From positions 1 to 9,437 of the forward strand of contig ONNL01000188.1 of assembly GCA_900319195.1 (NCBI GenBank): a DNA stretch of 9,437 nucleotides, in the 5' to 3' direction. Under the pieces are notes generated by a model that worked only from the letters and a program-made list of their open reading frames with translations, did not search any database and was not told where the DNA came from. Every line of letters begins with the position of its first letter. Position 1 is the first letter of the stretch. The position numbers and the translations under genes are program-made. Positions 1-5,936 of the stretch are shown here, piece by piece. The DNA is from an uncultured Ruminococcus sp. (GTDB lineage: Bacteria; Bacillota; Clostridia; Oscillospirales; Ruminococcaceae).

Positions 1-292
1 AGTGAAAGCGATACGCTCCGACAGCATAGGCGGCGGATACGGACTTATATTCAATACTGTTCCCTCACTCATGCTTGACGAGAGGGTTCTCTCGGAGCAG
101 AGCCGCGATACGCTCATAATAGAACTTGCCTCAAAGCCGTTCGGTACTGATTTTGAAGCCGCGGAAAAGCTCGGCATTCGGGCAGTAAAGGCTTCGGGAC
201 TGCCTGCTGTGACAGTTCCCGTGTCGGCAGGTCGACTCATTGCTGATACGGTGCACGGCATACTTGAGGAAAGGGGTGAACGGAATGTCTGA
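1..292 (+). CDS. dpaA: Dipicolinate synthase subunit A, 3' end only
   Basis: This is the C-terminal ~96 residues of DpaA (SpoVFA), which with DpaB converts the dihydrodipicolinate-pathway intermediate to dipicolinic acid, the calcium-chelated solute of the spore core. The 5' part lies outside the window; the GTG at 2-4 is an internal Val codon, not a start. The visible part has a glycine-rich stretch followed by N-T-V-P (DSIGGGYGLIFNTVP) and then ELASKPFG and GLPAVTVP, which fit the end of the NAD(P)-binding Rossmann domain of this family. The stop (TGA, 290-292) overlaps the start of dpaB by 8 bases, so the two subunits are probably translationally coupled. In Bacillus the pair is expressed in the mother cell under sigma-K; no promoter is visible here because the upstream region is missing. 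The identification rests on the sequence plus the dpaB neighbour and is fairly firm. Confidence 0.88.
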   Translation, partial: VKAIRSDSIGGGYGLIFNTVPSLMLDERVLSEQSRDTLIIELASKPFGTDFEAAEKLGIRAVKASGLPAVTVPVSAGRLIADTVHGILEERGERNV

Positions 293-878
293 CATCATAA
301 AGGGACTCCGCATAGGCTTTGTAATGACGGGCTCCTTCTGTACGTTTTCACGCGCCTTTGAACAGGCTGAGATACTGCGCGATATGGGCGCGGAGCTAAT
401 CCCCGTAATGTCCGAGAATGCGGCGGCGGTGAGCTCACGCTTCGGGTCAGCCGAGGAGAATACGGAAAGGCTGAGGAGCATCTGCGGCAGGGACATAATA
501 ACCTCGATCGCCGACGCAGAGCCGATAGGTCCGAAGGATATGACCGATATACTCCTCGTTGCACCCTGCACCTCAAATACAGCCGCAAAGCTTGCGTGCA
601 GTATAACAGACGGAGCGGCAACAATGGCTGTGAAATCGCATCTGCGCAAGGGAAAGCCTGTCGTGCTGGCGATCGCGTCGAATGATTCACTGCTCGGCTC
701 GGCAAAGAATATCGGGGAGCTTTTCAACCGCAAGAATTACTATTTTGTCCCCATGCTTCAGGACAGCGTCGAGAAAAAGCCTGCCTCGCTCGTTGCAGAG
801 TTTTCAATGATACCGCAGGCGATAGAGGCGGCAATGAAAGGAATACAGCTCCGCCCGATAATCTACCACAGTACGTGA
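285..878 (+). CDS. dpaB: Dipicolinate synthase subunit B (flavoprotein-like)
   Basis: DpaB (SpoVFB) is the second subunit of dipicolinate synthase and acts late in sporulation in the mother cell. The 197-residue length fits the family. The protein starts with a flavoprotein-type fold: GLRIGFVMTGSFCTF (about residues 7-21) is the first strand and phosphate-binding loop, and LLVAPCTSNTAAKLA (about 102-116) is the P-C-T-x-N-T signature shared with phosphopantothenoylcysteine decarboxylase-like flavoproteins. The start is the ATG at 285, preceded by AGGGG at a good distance; an in-frame ATG at 240 lies deep inside dpaA and has no ribosome site. The gene overlaps dpaA by 8 bases and is followed within 20 bases by a terminator hairpin, so dpaAB here looks like the end of its transcript. 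Subunit B is thought to lack a complete catalytic site on its own, with DpaA carrying the dehydrogenase fold; that is family knowledge and not visible here. Confidence 0.93.
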   Translation: MSDIIKGLRIGFVMTGSFCTFSRAFEQAEILRDMGAELIPVMSENAAAVSSRFGSAEENTERLRSICGRDIITSIADAEPIGPKDMTDILLVAPCTSNTAAKLACSITDGAATMAVKSHLRKGKPVVLAIASNDSLLGSAKNIGELFNRKNYYFVPMLQDSVEKKPASLVAEFSMIPQAIEAAMKGIQLRPIIYHST

Positions 879-895
879 CAAGTCACACAAAATGA

Positions 896-925
896 AACTC
901 CGCACAGCTTATGCCGTGCGGAGTT
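896..925. terminator. Bidirectional terminator between convergent dpaB and hsp20
   Basis: A perfect 10-bp inverted repeat (AACTCCGCAC at 896-905, GTGCGGAGTT at 916-925) encloses a 10-base loop that can itself form two more pairs. It starts 17 bases after the dpaB stop and 42 bases after the hsp20 stop on the other strand. On the - strand the stem ends in TTT and continues TCATTTTG, a fair U-rich tract; on the + strand the tail (CGTTCATATTT) is weaker. It probably serves both genes, mainly hsp20. Confidence 0.75.
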
Positions 926-967
926 CGTTCATATTTAAGCGAGTTAGGAAAAAGCGTTGTTTATAGT

Positions 968-1387
968 TTACTTTATCTCAAGACGTCTTGCCGTCGGAGC
1001 TTCGGTTCTCTTCTTCGGCAGACCAATTTCGAGGATACCGTTTTTATACTCTGCGCTGATGTTATCGGTATCAACATCCGAAATGTCAAAGCTTCTCTTA
1101 TATGAGCCGAATGTACGCTCTCTGCGTATATATTTTCCTTCGTCATCCTTTTCTTCCTTCGAGTCCTTGTGCTCTGCGGAGATAGTGAGATACGAACCGT
1201 TTATATCGAGCTTGATGTCCTCTTTTTCAAATCCCGGGAGCTCTGATTCCATAACATACTTGTCACCGACGTCCTTTATATCTGTGCGGCAGGAATTCAT
1301 CGGCATTGAAGCTCCGAAGAAACCGTTATCGAAGTCATTGAAAATATTGAAGAGATTTGTTCTCTCAAAGGGTGTAAGTCCATACAT
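968..1387 (-). CDS. hsp20: Hsp20-family small heat-shock protein
   Basis: A 139-residue cytoplasmic small heat-shock protein, an ATP-independent holdase that binds unfolding proteins and passes them to DnaK/ClpB. The alpha-crystallin domain runs from about residue 34 to 127: it opens with RTDIKDVGDKYVMESELPGF, continues with the strand DIKLDINGSYLTISAEH, and closes with the A-x-x-x-N-G-I-L box (AEYKNGILEI, about 112-121). The extreme C-terminus, RRLEIK, supplies an L-x-I motif equivalent to the family's I-x-I/V oligomer-contact motif. The middle is rich in Lys, Glu and Asp (residues 73-85), normal for the flexible loop. The start ATG at 1387 follows GGAGGT at a good distance. A CIRCE operator lies 180 bases upstream, so HrcA repression and heat induction are expected. 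It stands alone in its transcription unit, convergent with dpaB. Confidence 0.95.
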   Translation of the reverse strand: MYGLTPFERTNLFNIFNDFDNGFFGASMPMNSCRTDIKDVGDKYVMESELPGFEKEDIKLDINGSYLTISAEHKDSKEEKDDEGKYIRRERTFGSYKRSFDISDVDTDNISAEYKNGILEIGLPKKRTEAPTARRLEIK

Positions 1388-1407
1388 AAATCATACCTCC
1401 ATATCAG

Positions 1408-1425
1408 TGCCCTGTATATAGGGCA
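1408..1425 (-). repeat. Inverted repeat in the hsp20 leader, next to the ribosome site
   Basis: TGCCCT (1408-1413) and AGGGCA (1420-1425) form a perfect 6-bp stem with a 6-base A/T-rich loop in the hsp20 5' leader. It sits 7 bases upstream of the GGAGGT ribosome site (1395-1400 on the opposite strand). The hairpin does not pair with the ribosome site itself, so a classic thermometer is not shown; it could affect mRNA stability or ribosome access. Confidence 0.5.
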
Positions 1426-1566
1426 AAAATCTACATTTCAATTTTATGCACTTTCTCAATGATTATTCACGTTTTCCATCGGTATCATATCCTTTCGTTT
1501 CATTGTCTATATGATAACGCTGTAGTTTGAAAGGATCATTACAGGTTTGTGACAGAATGATAAAAA

Positions 1567-1593
1567 TTAGCACTCTGGATTTGAGAGTGCTAA
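1567..1593 (-). promoter_or_regulatory. CIRCE operator (HrcA binding site) for hsp20
   Basis: TTAGCACTC (1567-1575) and GAGTGCTAA (1585-1593) flank a 9-base spacer. This is an exact match to the CIRCE consensus, TTAGCACTC-N9-GAGTGCTAA, bound by the heat-shock repressor HrcA. It lies between ybaK and hsp20, and the only gene it can serve in the downstream direction is hsp20. A weak -10-like TATCAT is found just upstream (1610-1615 on the - strand), which would put CIRCE close to the transcription start, its usual place; no convincing -35 was found. On the - strand the element is followed directly by a T run, see the findings. Confidence 0.95.
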
Positions 1594-1625
1594 AGCATTT
1601 CAACATGGTATGATATTCGGAGCTG

Positions 1626-2114
1626 TCATTCGCCGCTTTCAAGTAAGATGTCCTCAAACTTGCCGCGGATAGCCTTTACGAGTTCGGCAGGTGAAAGGTG
1701 TATCTGTACGCCGATACGTCCGCCGCTGATGTAGAATTCGGGGAGGGACTCTGCGGAGCTGTGAACAACAGTCATGAACTGCTTCTTCATGCCTATGGGA
1801 GTACAGCCGCCGCGCACATAGCCTGTGACCTTGGTTATGTCCTTTACGTGCAGGAGCTCCACGGACTTTTCGCCCACGCTCCTTGCGGCTTTTTTGAGGT
1901 CGAGCTCCTCGGCGACGGGAAGCAGGAAGCAGAAATAGCTGCCCGATTTTCCGTGAGCTATAAGGGTCTTGAAGGTCTCACCGAGCGGCTGACCGAGCTT
2001 TTCGGCGGTGTGGATGCCGTCGATGAATTCATCACACTCATAGGTCTGCATGGTGTAGGGAATTTTGTTTTTTTCAAGGAAACGCATAGCGTTGGTTTTA
2101 AGTTCTTTTGCCAT
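1626..2114 (-). CDS. ybaK: YbaK/EbsC-type Cys-tRNA(Pro) deacylase
   Basis: A 162-residue stand-alone editing-domain protein of the YbaK/EbsC family. Family members hydrolyse Cys-tRNA(Pro), the product of prolyl-tRNA synthetase mischarging, in the cytoplasm. The visible signatures are TAEKLGQPLGETFKTLI (about residues 36-52) with the conserved Lys 49 needed for deacylation, and GYVRGGCTPIGMKK (about 98-111), the glycine-rich substrate-pocket motif typical of YbaK. The chosen start is the ATG at 2114, preceded by AAGGAG with 6 bases between; the upstream in-frame ATG at 2141 has no ribosome site and would add only nine residues. The gene is monocistronic, with its own promoter on one side and CIRCE/hsp20 on the other. 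The sub-class could in principle be a relative such as ProX, but the GGCTPIG motif favours YbaK. Confidence 0.92.
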   Translation of the reverse strand: MAKELKTNAMRFLEKNKIPYTMQTYECDEFIDGIHTAEKLGQPLGETFKTLIAHGKSGSYFCFLLPVAEELDLKKAARSVGEKSVELLHVKDITKVTGYVRGGCTPIGMKKQFMTVVHSSAESLPEFYISGGRIGVQIHLSPAELVKAIRGKFEDILLESGE

Positions 2115-2149
2115 TGTCTGCTCCTTACAAAATATGGACATTAAAAATT

Positions 2150-2178
2150 ATTATACCGAAAACTAACATTGGTGTGAC
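2150..2178 (-). promoter_or_regulatory. Probable sigma-A promoter of ybaK
   Basis: On the - strand GTCACA (2173-2178, four of six matches to the -35 consensus) is followed after 17 bases by a perfect TATAAT (2150-2155). The transcription start would fall about 30 bases upstream of the ybaK ATG. The -10 and the spacing are good; the -35 is weak. Confidence 0.6.
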
Positions 2179-2241
2179 GATGCGTAAGTACAGGTATGTG
2201 GTTTGGAAATACTGAGGGGACGCGATGTCACACGCGAGAAT

Positions 2242-2324
2242 AAAGCTGACAAGGGAGAGGGAATGTCAGCTTTGAGGGCTTTGTATTTTCCTCTCCCTTT
2301 CTCTTCGGGAGGTATCTCCCTTTT
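2242..2324. repeat. Interlocking inverted repeats between queH and ybaK
   Basis: Two perfect inverted repeats interlock here. AAAGCTGAC (2242-2250) pairs with GTCAGCTTT (2265-2273), a 9-bp stem. The 10-base AAGGGAGAGG (2251-2260) in its loop is complementary to CCTCTCCCTT (2290-2299) outside it. Further on, GGGAG (2307-2311) and CTCCC (2316-2320) form a short hairpin followed by TTTT on the + strand. The segments can form a pseudoknot or mutually exclusive hairpins. On the - strand the 9-bp stem ends in TTTATTCT and is the only visible candidate for terminating holB-ricT-queH transcription. It could also be a copy of a palindromic intergenic repeat; only one copy is in this window. The rest of the spacer holds the ybaK promoter and no gene. 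Confidence 0.6.
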
Positions 2325-2371
2325 ACTTTATACTTATTATCATAAAAACAAAGATTTGCCAAACAACTGAT

Positions 2372-3010
2372 TTATATCCTGTCAGACTTCTCCTTCTCAC
2401 GCTCACGGGCAGCCTTACTATATATACACCCGCAGTAATCCTGTCTGTATAAATTATACTCGTGGGATAGCTCTATCGACCGCTTATAGCCGTCATGCTT
2501 CTTCAAATCCGAAAACAGATACGGCACTCCGACCTCCTCTGCGATCCTCGCTCCGCACTCATTGATAAACGCGCAGTCCTTATGCGGACTGATAGTCAGC
2601 GTGGTCGAAAAATAGTCCGCACCGAGCTCCCTTGCCTTTTCTCCAGCCTTTTGCAGACGGTAGCCGATACATCTCTGACACCGCAGGCTGCGCTCGGGGA
2701 GGTCTTCAAGTCCCTTTGCAAGCTCATAAAACGGAGTCGGGTCATACGGCTCTTCGACGATATTGACAGCAAGCCCCATTTCTTTGACGAGCCTTTTCAG
2801 CTCGCTGAATCGGTAATCAAATTCGCTCTCGGGAGCAATGTTCGGATTACAGAAATACAGCGTGATGTCGAACCTGCTGCTGAGGTATTCGAGCGTATAA
2901 GAGCTGCACGGCGCACAGCAGGCATGGAGCAGCAGCGACGGTCTGAGTCTCTGCCTTTCAAGCTCTCTGAGCTTTTCGTCGAGCAGCCTGCCGTAGTTGA
3001 CCTTTTCCAT
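2372..3010 (-). CDS. queH: Epoxyqueuosine reductase QueH
   Basis: QueH carries out the last step of queuosine synthesis, reducing the epoxide of epoxyqueuosine at the tRNA wobble position; it replaces the unrelated cobalamin-dependent QueG. The 212-residue protein shows the family's cysteine motifs in order: LLHACCAPCSS (Cys 31, 32, 35), YFCNPNI (about 52-58), RCQRCIGYRL (Cys 111, 114) and QDYCGCIYS (Cys 193, 195), plus KKHDGYKRSIELS (about 170-182). These cysteines bind a [4Fe-4S] cluster and a nearby iron in characterised members. The start ATG (3008-3010) shares one base with the ricT stop (TAATG), and AGAGGAAA precedes it inside ricT, so translation is probably coupled. It is the last gene of the holB-ricT-queH run. 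The C-terminus ends in a charged tail. No other queuosine gene is in the window. Confidence 0.94.
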   Translation of the reverse strand: MEKVNYGRLLDEKLRELERQRLRPSLLLHACCAPCSSYTLEYLSSRFDITLYFCNPNIAPESEFDYRFSELKRLVKEMGLAVNIVEEPYDPTPFYELAKGLEDLPERSLRCQRCIGYRLQKAGEKARELGADYFSTTLTISPHKDCAFINECGARIAEEVGVPYLFSDLKKHDGYKRSIELSHEYNLYRQDYCGCIYSKAAREREKEKSDRI

Positions 3011-3876
3011 TACTTTTCCTCTAACTCCCTGAGAGCCTTTGCTTCATCACGGTTTATCCTGATAGAGCCGTCCCTCAGAAGCTTTACCTCTGACCTGTCA
3101 AGTATAACAGGAACTTCCGATTTATCGGTCTTTACGCGGAGCTTTCCTGTGATGAGGTTAGCGTCCTCAACACGTCCCTTGTCGCCTTCGGGAGTTACAA
3201 CGATAGCACCCACTTTGGGCGTTATCTTGAGCAGCTCCTCATACGCAGGCTGTTCATTTTTGAGACAGCACATGAGTCGTCCGCAGGTGCCCGAAATTTT
3301 TGTCGGGTTGAGCGAGAGACCCTGCTCCTTTGCCATTTTTATCGAAACGGGCTGGAAATCGCCCATGAATCCCTTACAGCAGAATTCGCGTCCGCAGATA
3401 CCGAGTCCGCCGAGAATTTTCGCCTCGTCACGCACACCTATCTGTCTGAGCTCGATACGTGTCCTGAAAACAGCCGCAAGGTCCTTTACGAGCTCGCGGA
3501 AGTCAACACGGTTCTCCGCCGTGAAATAGAACAGCATTTTGTTGTTATCGAAGGTGCACTCAACGTCAACAAGGCTCATTTTCAGCTTGCGGAAGGCTAT
3601 CTTCTGCTCACATATCTTGAAAGCCTCCTTCTCCTTCTGCCTGTTCTTTTCAAGCACCTTCCTGTCCGCGTCGGTAGCGACACGAATTATCGGCTTTATC
3701 GGTGATGTGAACTTGCTGTCGTCTATCATCTTGTTTGCGATGGCGACCTTTCCGCACTCTACTCCGCGCACTGTCTCAACGATAACGTCGTCATCCACAT
3801 TCACTTTAAGCTCGCCGGGAGCAAAATAATATATCTTACCTACGCTCTTGAAGCGTACTCCTACAATTTCCTTCAT
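3010..3876 (-). CDS. ricT: PSP1-domain protein RicT (YaaT)
   Basis: RicT (YaaT) is the PSP1-domain member of the RicA-RicF-RicT (Y-)complex, which in Bacillus subtilis binds Fe-S clusters, steers RNase Y mRNA processing and affects sporulation and competence. The 288-residue product fits. The N-terminal ~60 residues form a strand-rich region (MKEIVGVRFKSVGKIYYF), followed by the PSP1 domain with NNKMLFYFTAENRVDFRELV (about 111-130). Six cysteines follow in two clusters: CGREFCC (161, 166, 167) and CGRLMCC (198, 203, 204), the hallmark of the family and likely cluster ligands. The start is the ATG at 3876, with TAGGAG upstream and only 8 bases between it and the holB stop; an upstream in-frame ATG at 3918 lies inside holB. 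The holB-ricT order is the common one in Bacillota. No ricA or ricF gene is in the window. Confidence 0.94.
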   Translation of the reverse strand: MKEIVGVRFKSVGKIYYFAPGELKVNVDDDVIVETVRGVECGKVAIANKMIDDSKFTSPIKPIIRVATDADRKVLEKNRQKEKEAFKICEQKIAFRKLKMSLVDVECTFDNNKMLFYFTAENRVDFRELVKDLAAVFRTRIELRQIGVRDEAKILGGLGICGREFCCKGFMGDFQPVSIKMAKEQGLSLNPTKISGTCGRLMCCLKNEQPAYEELLKITPKVGAIVVTPEGDKGRVEDANLITGKLRVKTDKSEVPVILDRSEVKLLRDGSIRINRDEAKALRELEEK

Positions 3877-3884
3877 GGTAACTC

Positions 3885-4871
3885 CTATCTGTTGACTGTT
3901 TCGGTTATCTCCGCGCACATTGCCGTGAGGACGAGTGCCGCTCCGACATTCGCCTCAATTGCCGACCATGCCTTTCCGATGATACCGTGTATCTTAACCG
4001 CCTGATACGGTGTTATGACCTCTGCAAGCCTTGCCGCGTCCCTCTGTGAGCAGCCTATCAGCCTTGCTTCTCCGCTCTCCGAGCAGACCGCCGCGTCTCT
4101 GACGACATCATCGAGCATTCTCAGCACGGTCTTTATGTCGTCGCGTTCCTTGCCGACGTTGAACATCTCGCGGTTTAGTGCGTATTCGTCCCTGTCAGCG
4201 ATACTGCCCGTCAGCCTCTTTACGAGAGCTGTCCGTCCGCGAAGCTCCGCGTCGTTCATATACTGAATGCACATACCGATATTCCCGTGGAAGCAAGCCA
4301 CAGCCTCGTCGGTATCCCTGCCGCTGAAGCCGTTTTCCGCAAGAGCCGCTCTTGTATCGTCCTCGCTGCACGGTGAGAGTGCAAAGCATACGCTTCGTGA
4401 GATTATCGTTGAGAGGAAGTCCTCTTTGCTCTCCGAGGTGAATATGAAGTACGTGAAATCGGGCGGCTCCTCTACTATCTTCAGCAGTGTATTCTGGGTG
4501 CGGACATCCATTTTATGACAATCCCTGAAAATATATACCTTCCGTCCGCTGCGGTTATTTGGTCTTACGAATGCGTCAAGGCATATCGACTTCGCTGTCT
4601 CGACGGAATATCCGCCGAGCTTGCCGCTTGTCTCCGCGTAGATTATATCCGGGTGAGTGTGCTTGAAGGCATTCCTGCACTCGACGCACTCTCCGCACGG
4701 TCTGCCGTCACGCAGGTCGGTGCAGACAAGTGAAGCCGCATAATAGTCGGCAAGAGTCTTGCGTCCGCTGCCCTTTTCGCCGTAGAATATGACGGTGTGA
4801 GCAGCCCTGTCATTTTTCATCATGCTCCCGACAGCCGAGAGCAGATATTCATTTCCGTATATCTTTTTCAT
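3885..4871 (-). CDS. holB: DNA polymerase III delta-prime subunit
   Basis: The delta-prime subunit is the rigid stator of the clamp loader that opens the DnaN sliding clamp at the replication fork. From the ATG at 4871 the protein has 328 residues. It shows a P-loop remnant FYGEKGSGRKTL (about 29-40), the zinc module with Cys 50, 59, 62 and 65 (RPCGECVEC), an atypical Walker B position (YIFRDCHKM, about 113-121), the LLKIVEEPP segment (129-137), and SRS at 158-160 where clamp-loader subunits usually have SRC. A degenerate ATP site is normal for delta-prime, which does not hydrolyse ATP. I chose ATG 4871 (GAGGGA upstream) over a GTG at 4913 because the latter lies inside a strong terminator stem. 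The gene leads holB-ricT-queH, 8 bases ahead of ricT. Its own promoter is not apparent. Confidence 0.93.
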   Translation of the reverse strand: MKKIYGNEYLLSAVGSMMKNDRAAHTVIFYGEKGSGRKTLADYYAASLVCTDLRDGRPCGECVECRNAFKHTHPDIIYAETSGKLGGYSVETAKSICLDAFVRPNNRSGRKVYIFRDCHKMDVRTQNTLLKIVEEPPDFTYFIFTSESKEDFLSTIISRSVCFALSPCSEDDTRAALAENGFSGRDTDEAVACFHGNIGMCIQYMNDAELRGRTALVKRLTGSIADRDEYALNREMFNVGKERDDIKTVLRMLDDVVRDAAVCSESGEARLIGCSQRDAARLAEVITPYQAVKIHGIIGKAWSAIEANVGAALVLTAMCAEITETVNR

Positions 4872-4892
4872 GAGCTTATCCCTCAGCCTGCC

Positions 4893-4920
4893 AAAAAGGC
4901 TGCCGTGATCCACGGCAGCC
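4893..4920 (-). terminator. Strong intrinsic terminator directly before holB
   Basis: On the - strand GGCTGCCGTG (4911-4920) and CACGGCAGCC (4898-4907) form a perfect 10-bp GC-rich stem with a 3-base loop, followed at once by TTTTT (4893-4897). It begins 8 bases after the stop of the coiled-coil gene and its T run ends only 21 bases before the holB ATG. By structure it is a textbook intrinsic terminator ending the rsmD-coaD-coiled-coil transcript, and it leaves no room for a normal promoter downstream of it. Confidence 0.88.
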
Positions 4921-4928
4921 CGTATTTC

Positions 4929-5438
4929 TCACTTCTTTACGTTACCGTAGGGTGACGCTGTTGTCTGCGAAGCACCTGTGAGCTGTGCAGGAGAAACGCC
5001 TGTTATCTTAGCCTTTACAGCCTTTATGCTCTGGAGATTTCTCGCATAGTAATTCTCTGTGTCAGCAAGCATCTTAGCTACGGATACAGCAGCATTCTGC
5101 TGGAGATTCTTTGCCGCAGACTGTGCCTTTGTTATCATGTCAACAGCCTTTCTCTTAGCCTCTGCAACGATAGCCTCCTGTGAAACTATCTGTGCGGCTC
5201 TCTCCTCAGCCTTGCGGATTATCGACTCCGCATTTATCTTAGCCTCATTGAGAATGCGCTGGCAGTCAAATTCTATCTTCTTAGCCTCCTTGAGCTCGTG
5301 AGGCATATTGAGGCGCACGTCGTTGATAAGCTCTCTCAGACGCTCACCGTCGATGACCTTCTTATGCGATACAAAGGGGACAGAGGACGACTTGTCAAGA
5401 AGCTCGTCCATTTCATCAAGGATCTCATCAATACTCAT
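4929..5438 (-). CDS. Conserved coiled-coil protein, function unknown
   Basis: A 169-residue soluble protein with no catalytic motif that I recognise. Residues 1-20 (MSIDEILDEMDELLDKSSSV) form an acidic amphipathic helix. About 30-50 is a linker with ERLRELINDVRLNMPHEL. About 47-145 is a long Ala/Glu/Lys/Gln-rich region with heptad-like spacing, likely a continuous coiled coil (for example KAEERAAQIVSQEAIVAEAK). The tail from about 148 is low-complexity, rich in Thr, Ala, Ser and Gln. There is no signal peptide or membrane helix. Composition resembles DivIVA/GpsB-like scaffolds or the b subunit of ATP synthase, and such proteins are often mislabelled ATPase; a true homology is not shown. It starts 6 bases after the coaD stop, with a GAGAGG site inside the coaD end, and is closed by a strong terminator. 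As a position-conserved neighbour of coaD it may act in cell division or envelope organisation, which is a guess. Confidence 0.85.
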   Translation of the reverse strand: MSIDEILDEMDELLDKSSSVPFVSHKKVIDGERLRELINDVRLNMPHELKEAKKIEFDCQRILNEAKINAESIIRKAEERAAQIVSQEAIVAEAKRKAVDMITKAQSAAKNLQQNAAVSVAKMLADTENYYARNLQSIKAVKAKITGVSPAQLTGASQTTASPYGNVKK

Positions 5439-5444
5439 TTTATT

Positions 5445-5936
5445 TTACCTCTCTTTTATAAGTCTTTGGGTTATATCATCATGAATAGCGGAAGGAACAA
5501 AATGGCTTATATCTCCGCCGAAATATGCTATCTGCTTTACAACGCTCGAGCTGAGGTACATATTCTCCGCAGTAGTCGTGAGGAAGACCGTTTCAGCGTC
5601 GGCATAGAGCTTCTTATTTGCAAGTGCCATCTGGAATTCGTATTCAAAGTCGCTGACAGCGCGCAGACCCTTTACGATAGCGATAGCGCCGACAGTTCTG
5701 ACATAGTCTGCAAGCAGACCGTCGAGAATATCTATCACCACGTTGTCGAGGTCAGCAGTCACCGCCTGTATCATCAGCATACGCTCCGTTGCGGTAAAGC
5801 TCGGAGTCGCCTTGCCTGCATTTCGTGAAACGAGCACGATGACCTTATCAAAGAGCTTAGAGGCTCGCGTGATTATGTCAAGATGTCCAAGAGTAGGCGG
5901 GTCAAAGCTTCCTGGACAAACAGCGATCCTTCTCAT
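5445..5936 (-). CDS. coaD: Phosphopantetheine adenylyltransferase
   Basis: CoaD transfers AMP from ATP to 4'-phosphopantetheine, giving dephospho-CoA, the penultimate and regulated step of coenzyme A synthesis in the cytoplasm. At 163 residues it has normal length. The nucleotidyltransferase motif CPGSFDPPTLGHLD (7-20) contains the T/H-x-G-H signature (T15, G17, H18). KGLRAVSDFEYEFQMALAN (89-107) binds the pantetheine and adenine parts, and YLSSSVVKQIA (127-137) matches the S-S-S-x-V-K nucleotide-binding motif. The ATG at 5936 shares one base with the rsmD stop (TAATG) and has a strong GGAGGAGG site within the rsmD end, so the two are translationally coupled. rsmD-coaD is a very common pair in bacteria (ylbH-ylbI in Bacillus). 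Confidence 0.97.
   Translation of the reverse strand: MRRIAVCPGSFDPPTLGHLDIITRASKLFDKVIVLVSRNAGKATPSFTATERMLMIQAVTADLDNVVIDILDGLLADYVRTVGAIAIVKGLRAVSDFEYEFQMALANKKLYADAETVFLTTTAENMYLSSSVVKQIAYFGGDISHFVPSAIHDDITQRLIKER

Noticed and set aside
131..733. 200-codon - strand frame over dpaA/dpaB
   Set aside because: Antisense to two well-supported dipicolinate synthase genes; no ribosome site and no family signature.
1463..1657. 64-codon - strand frame between ybaK and hsp20
   Set aside because: It would translate straight through the CIRCE operator, starts inside the ybaK 3' end and resembles nothing known.
2172..2233. GTGTGAC (2172-2178) and GTCACAC (2227-2233) as an operator or loop structure near the ybaK promoter
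   Set aside because: The 7-base arms are 48 bases apart and nothing else supports a binding site; chance is a sufficient explanation.
2173..2371. A + strand transcript ending at the GGGAG/CTCCC-TTTT hairpin
   Set aside because: No + strand promoter or gene leads into it, and the stem is only 5 bp; it is described as part of the repeat region instead.
2495..3529. Long + strand open frame (344 codons) opposite queH and ricT
   Set aside because: It lies antisense to two genes with clear family motifs, has no ribosome site at its start, and its translation is Ser/Arg-rich without any recognisable motif.
4872..4913. GTG start at 4913 adding 14 residues to holB
   Set aside because: The extension would be encoded by the stem and T run of a strong terminator; the ATG at 4871 has a ribosome site and gives a normal delta-prime N-terminus.
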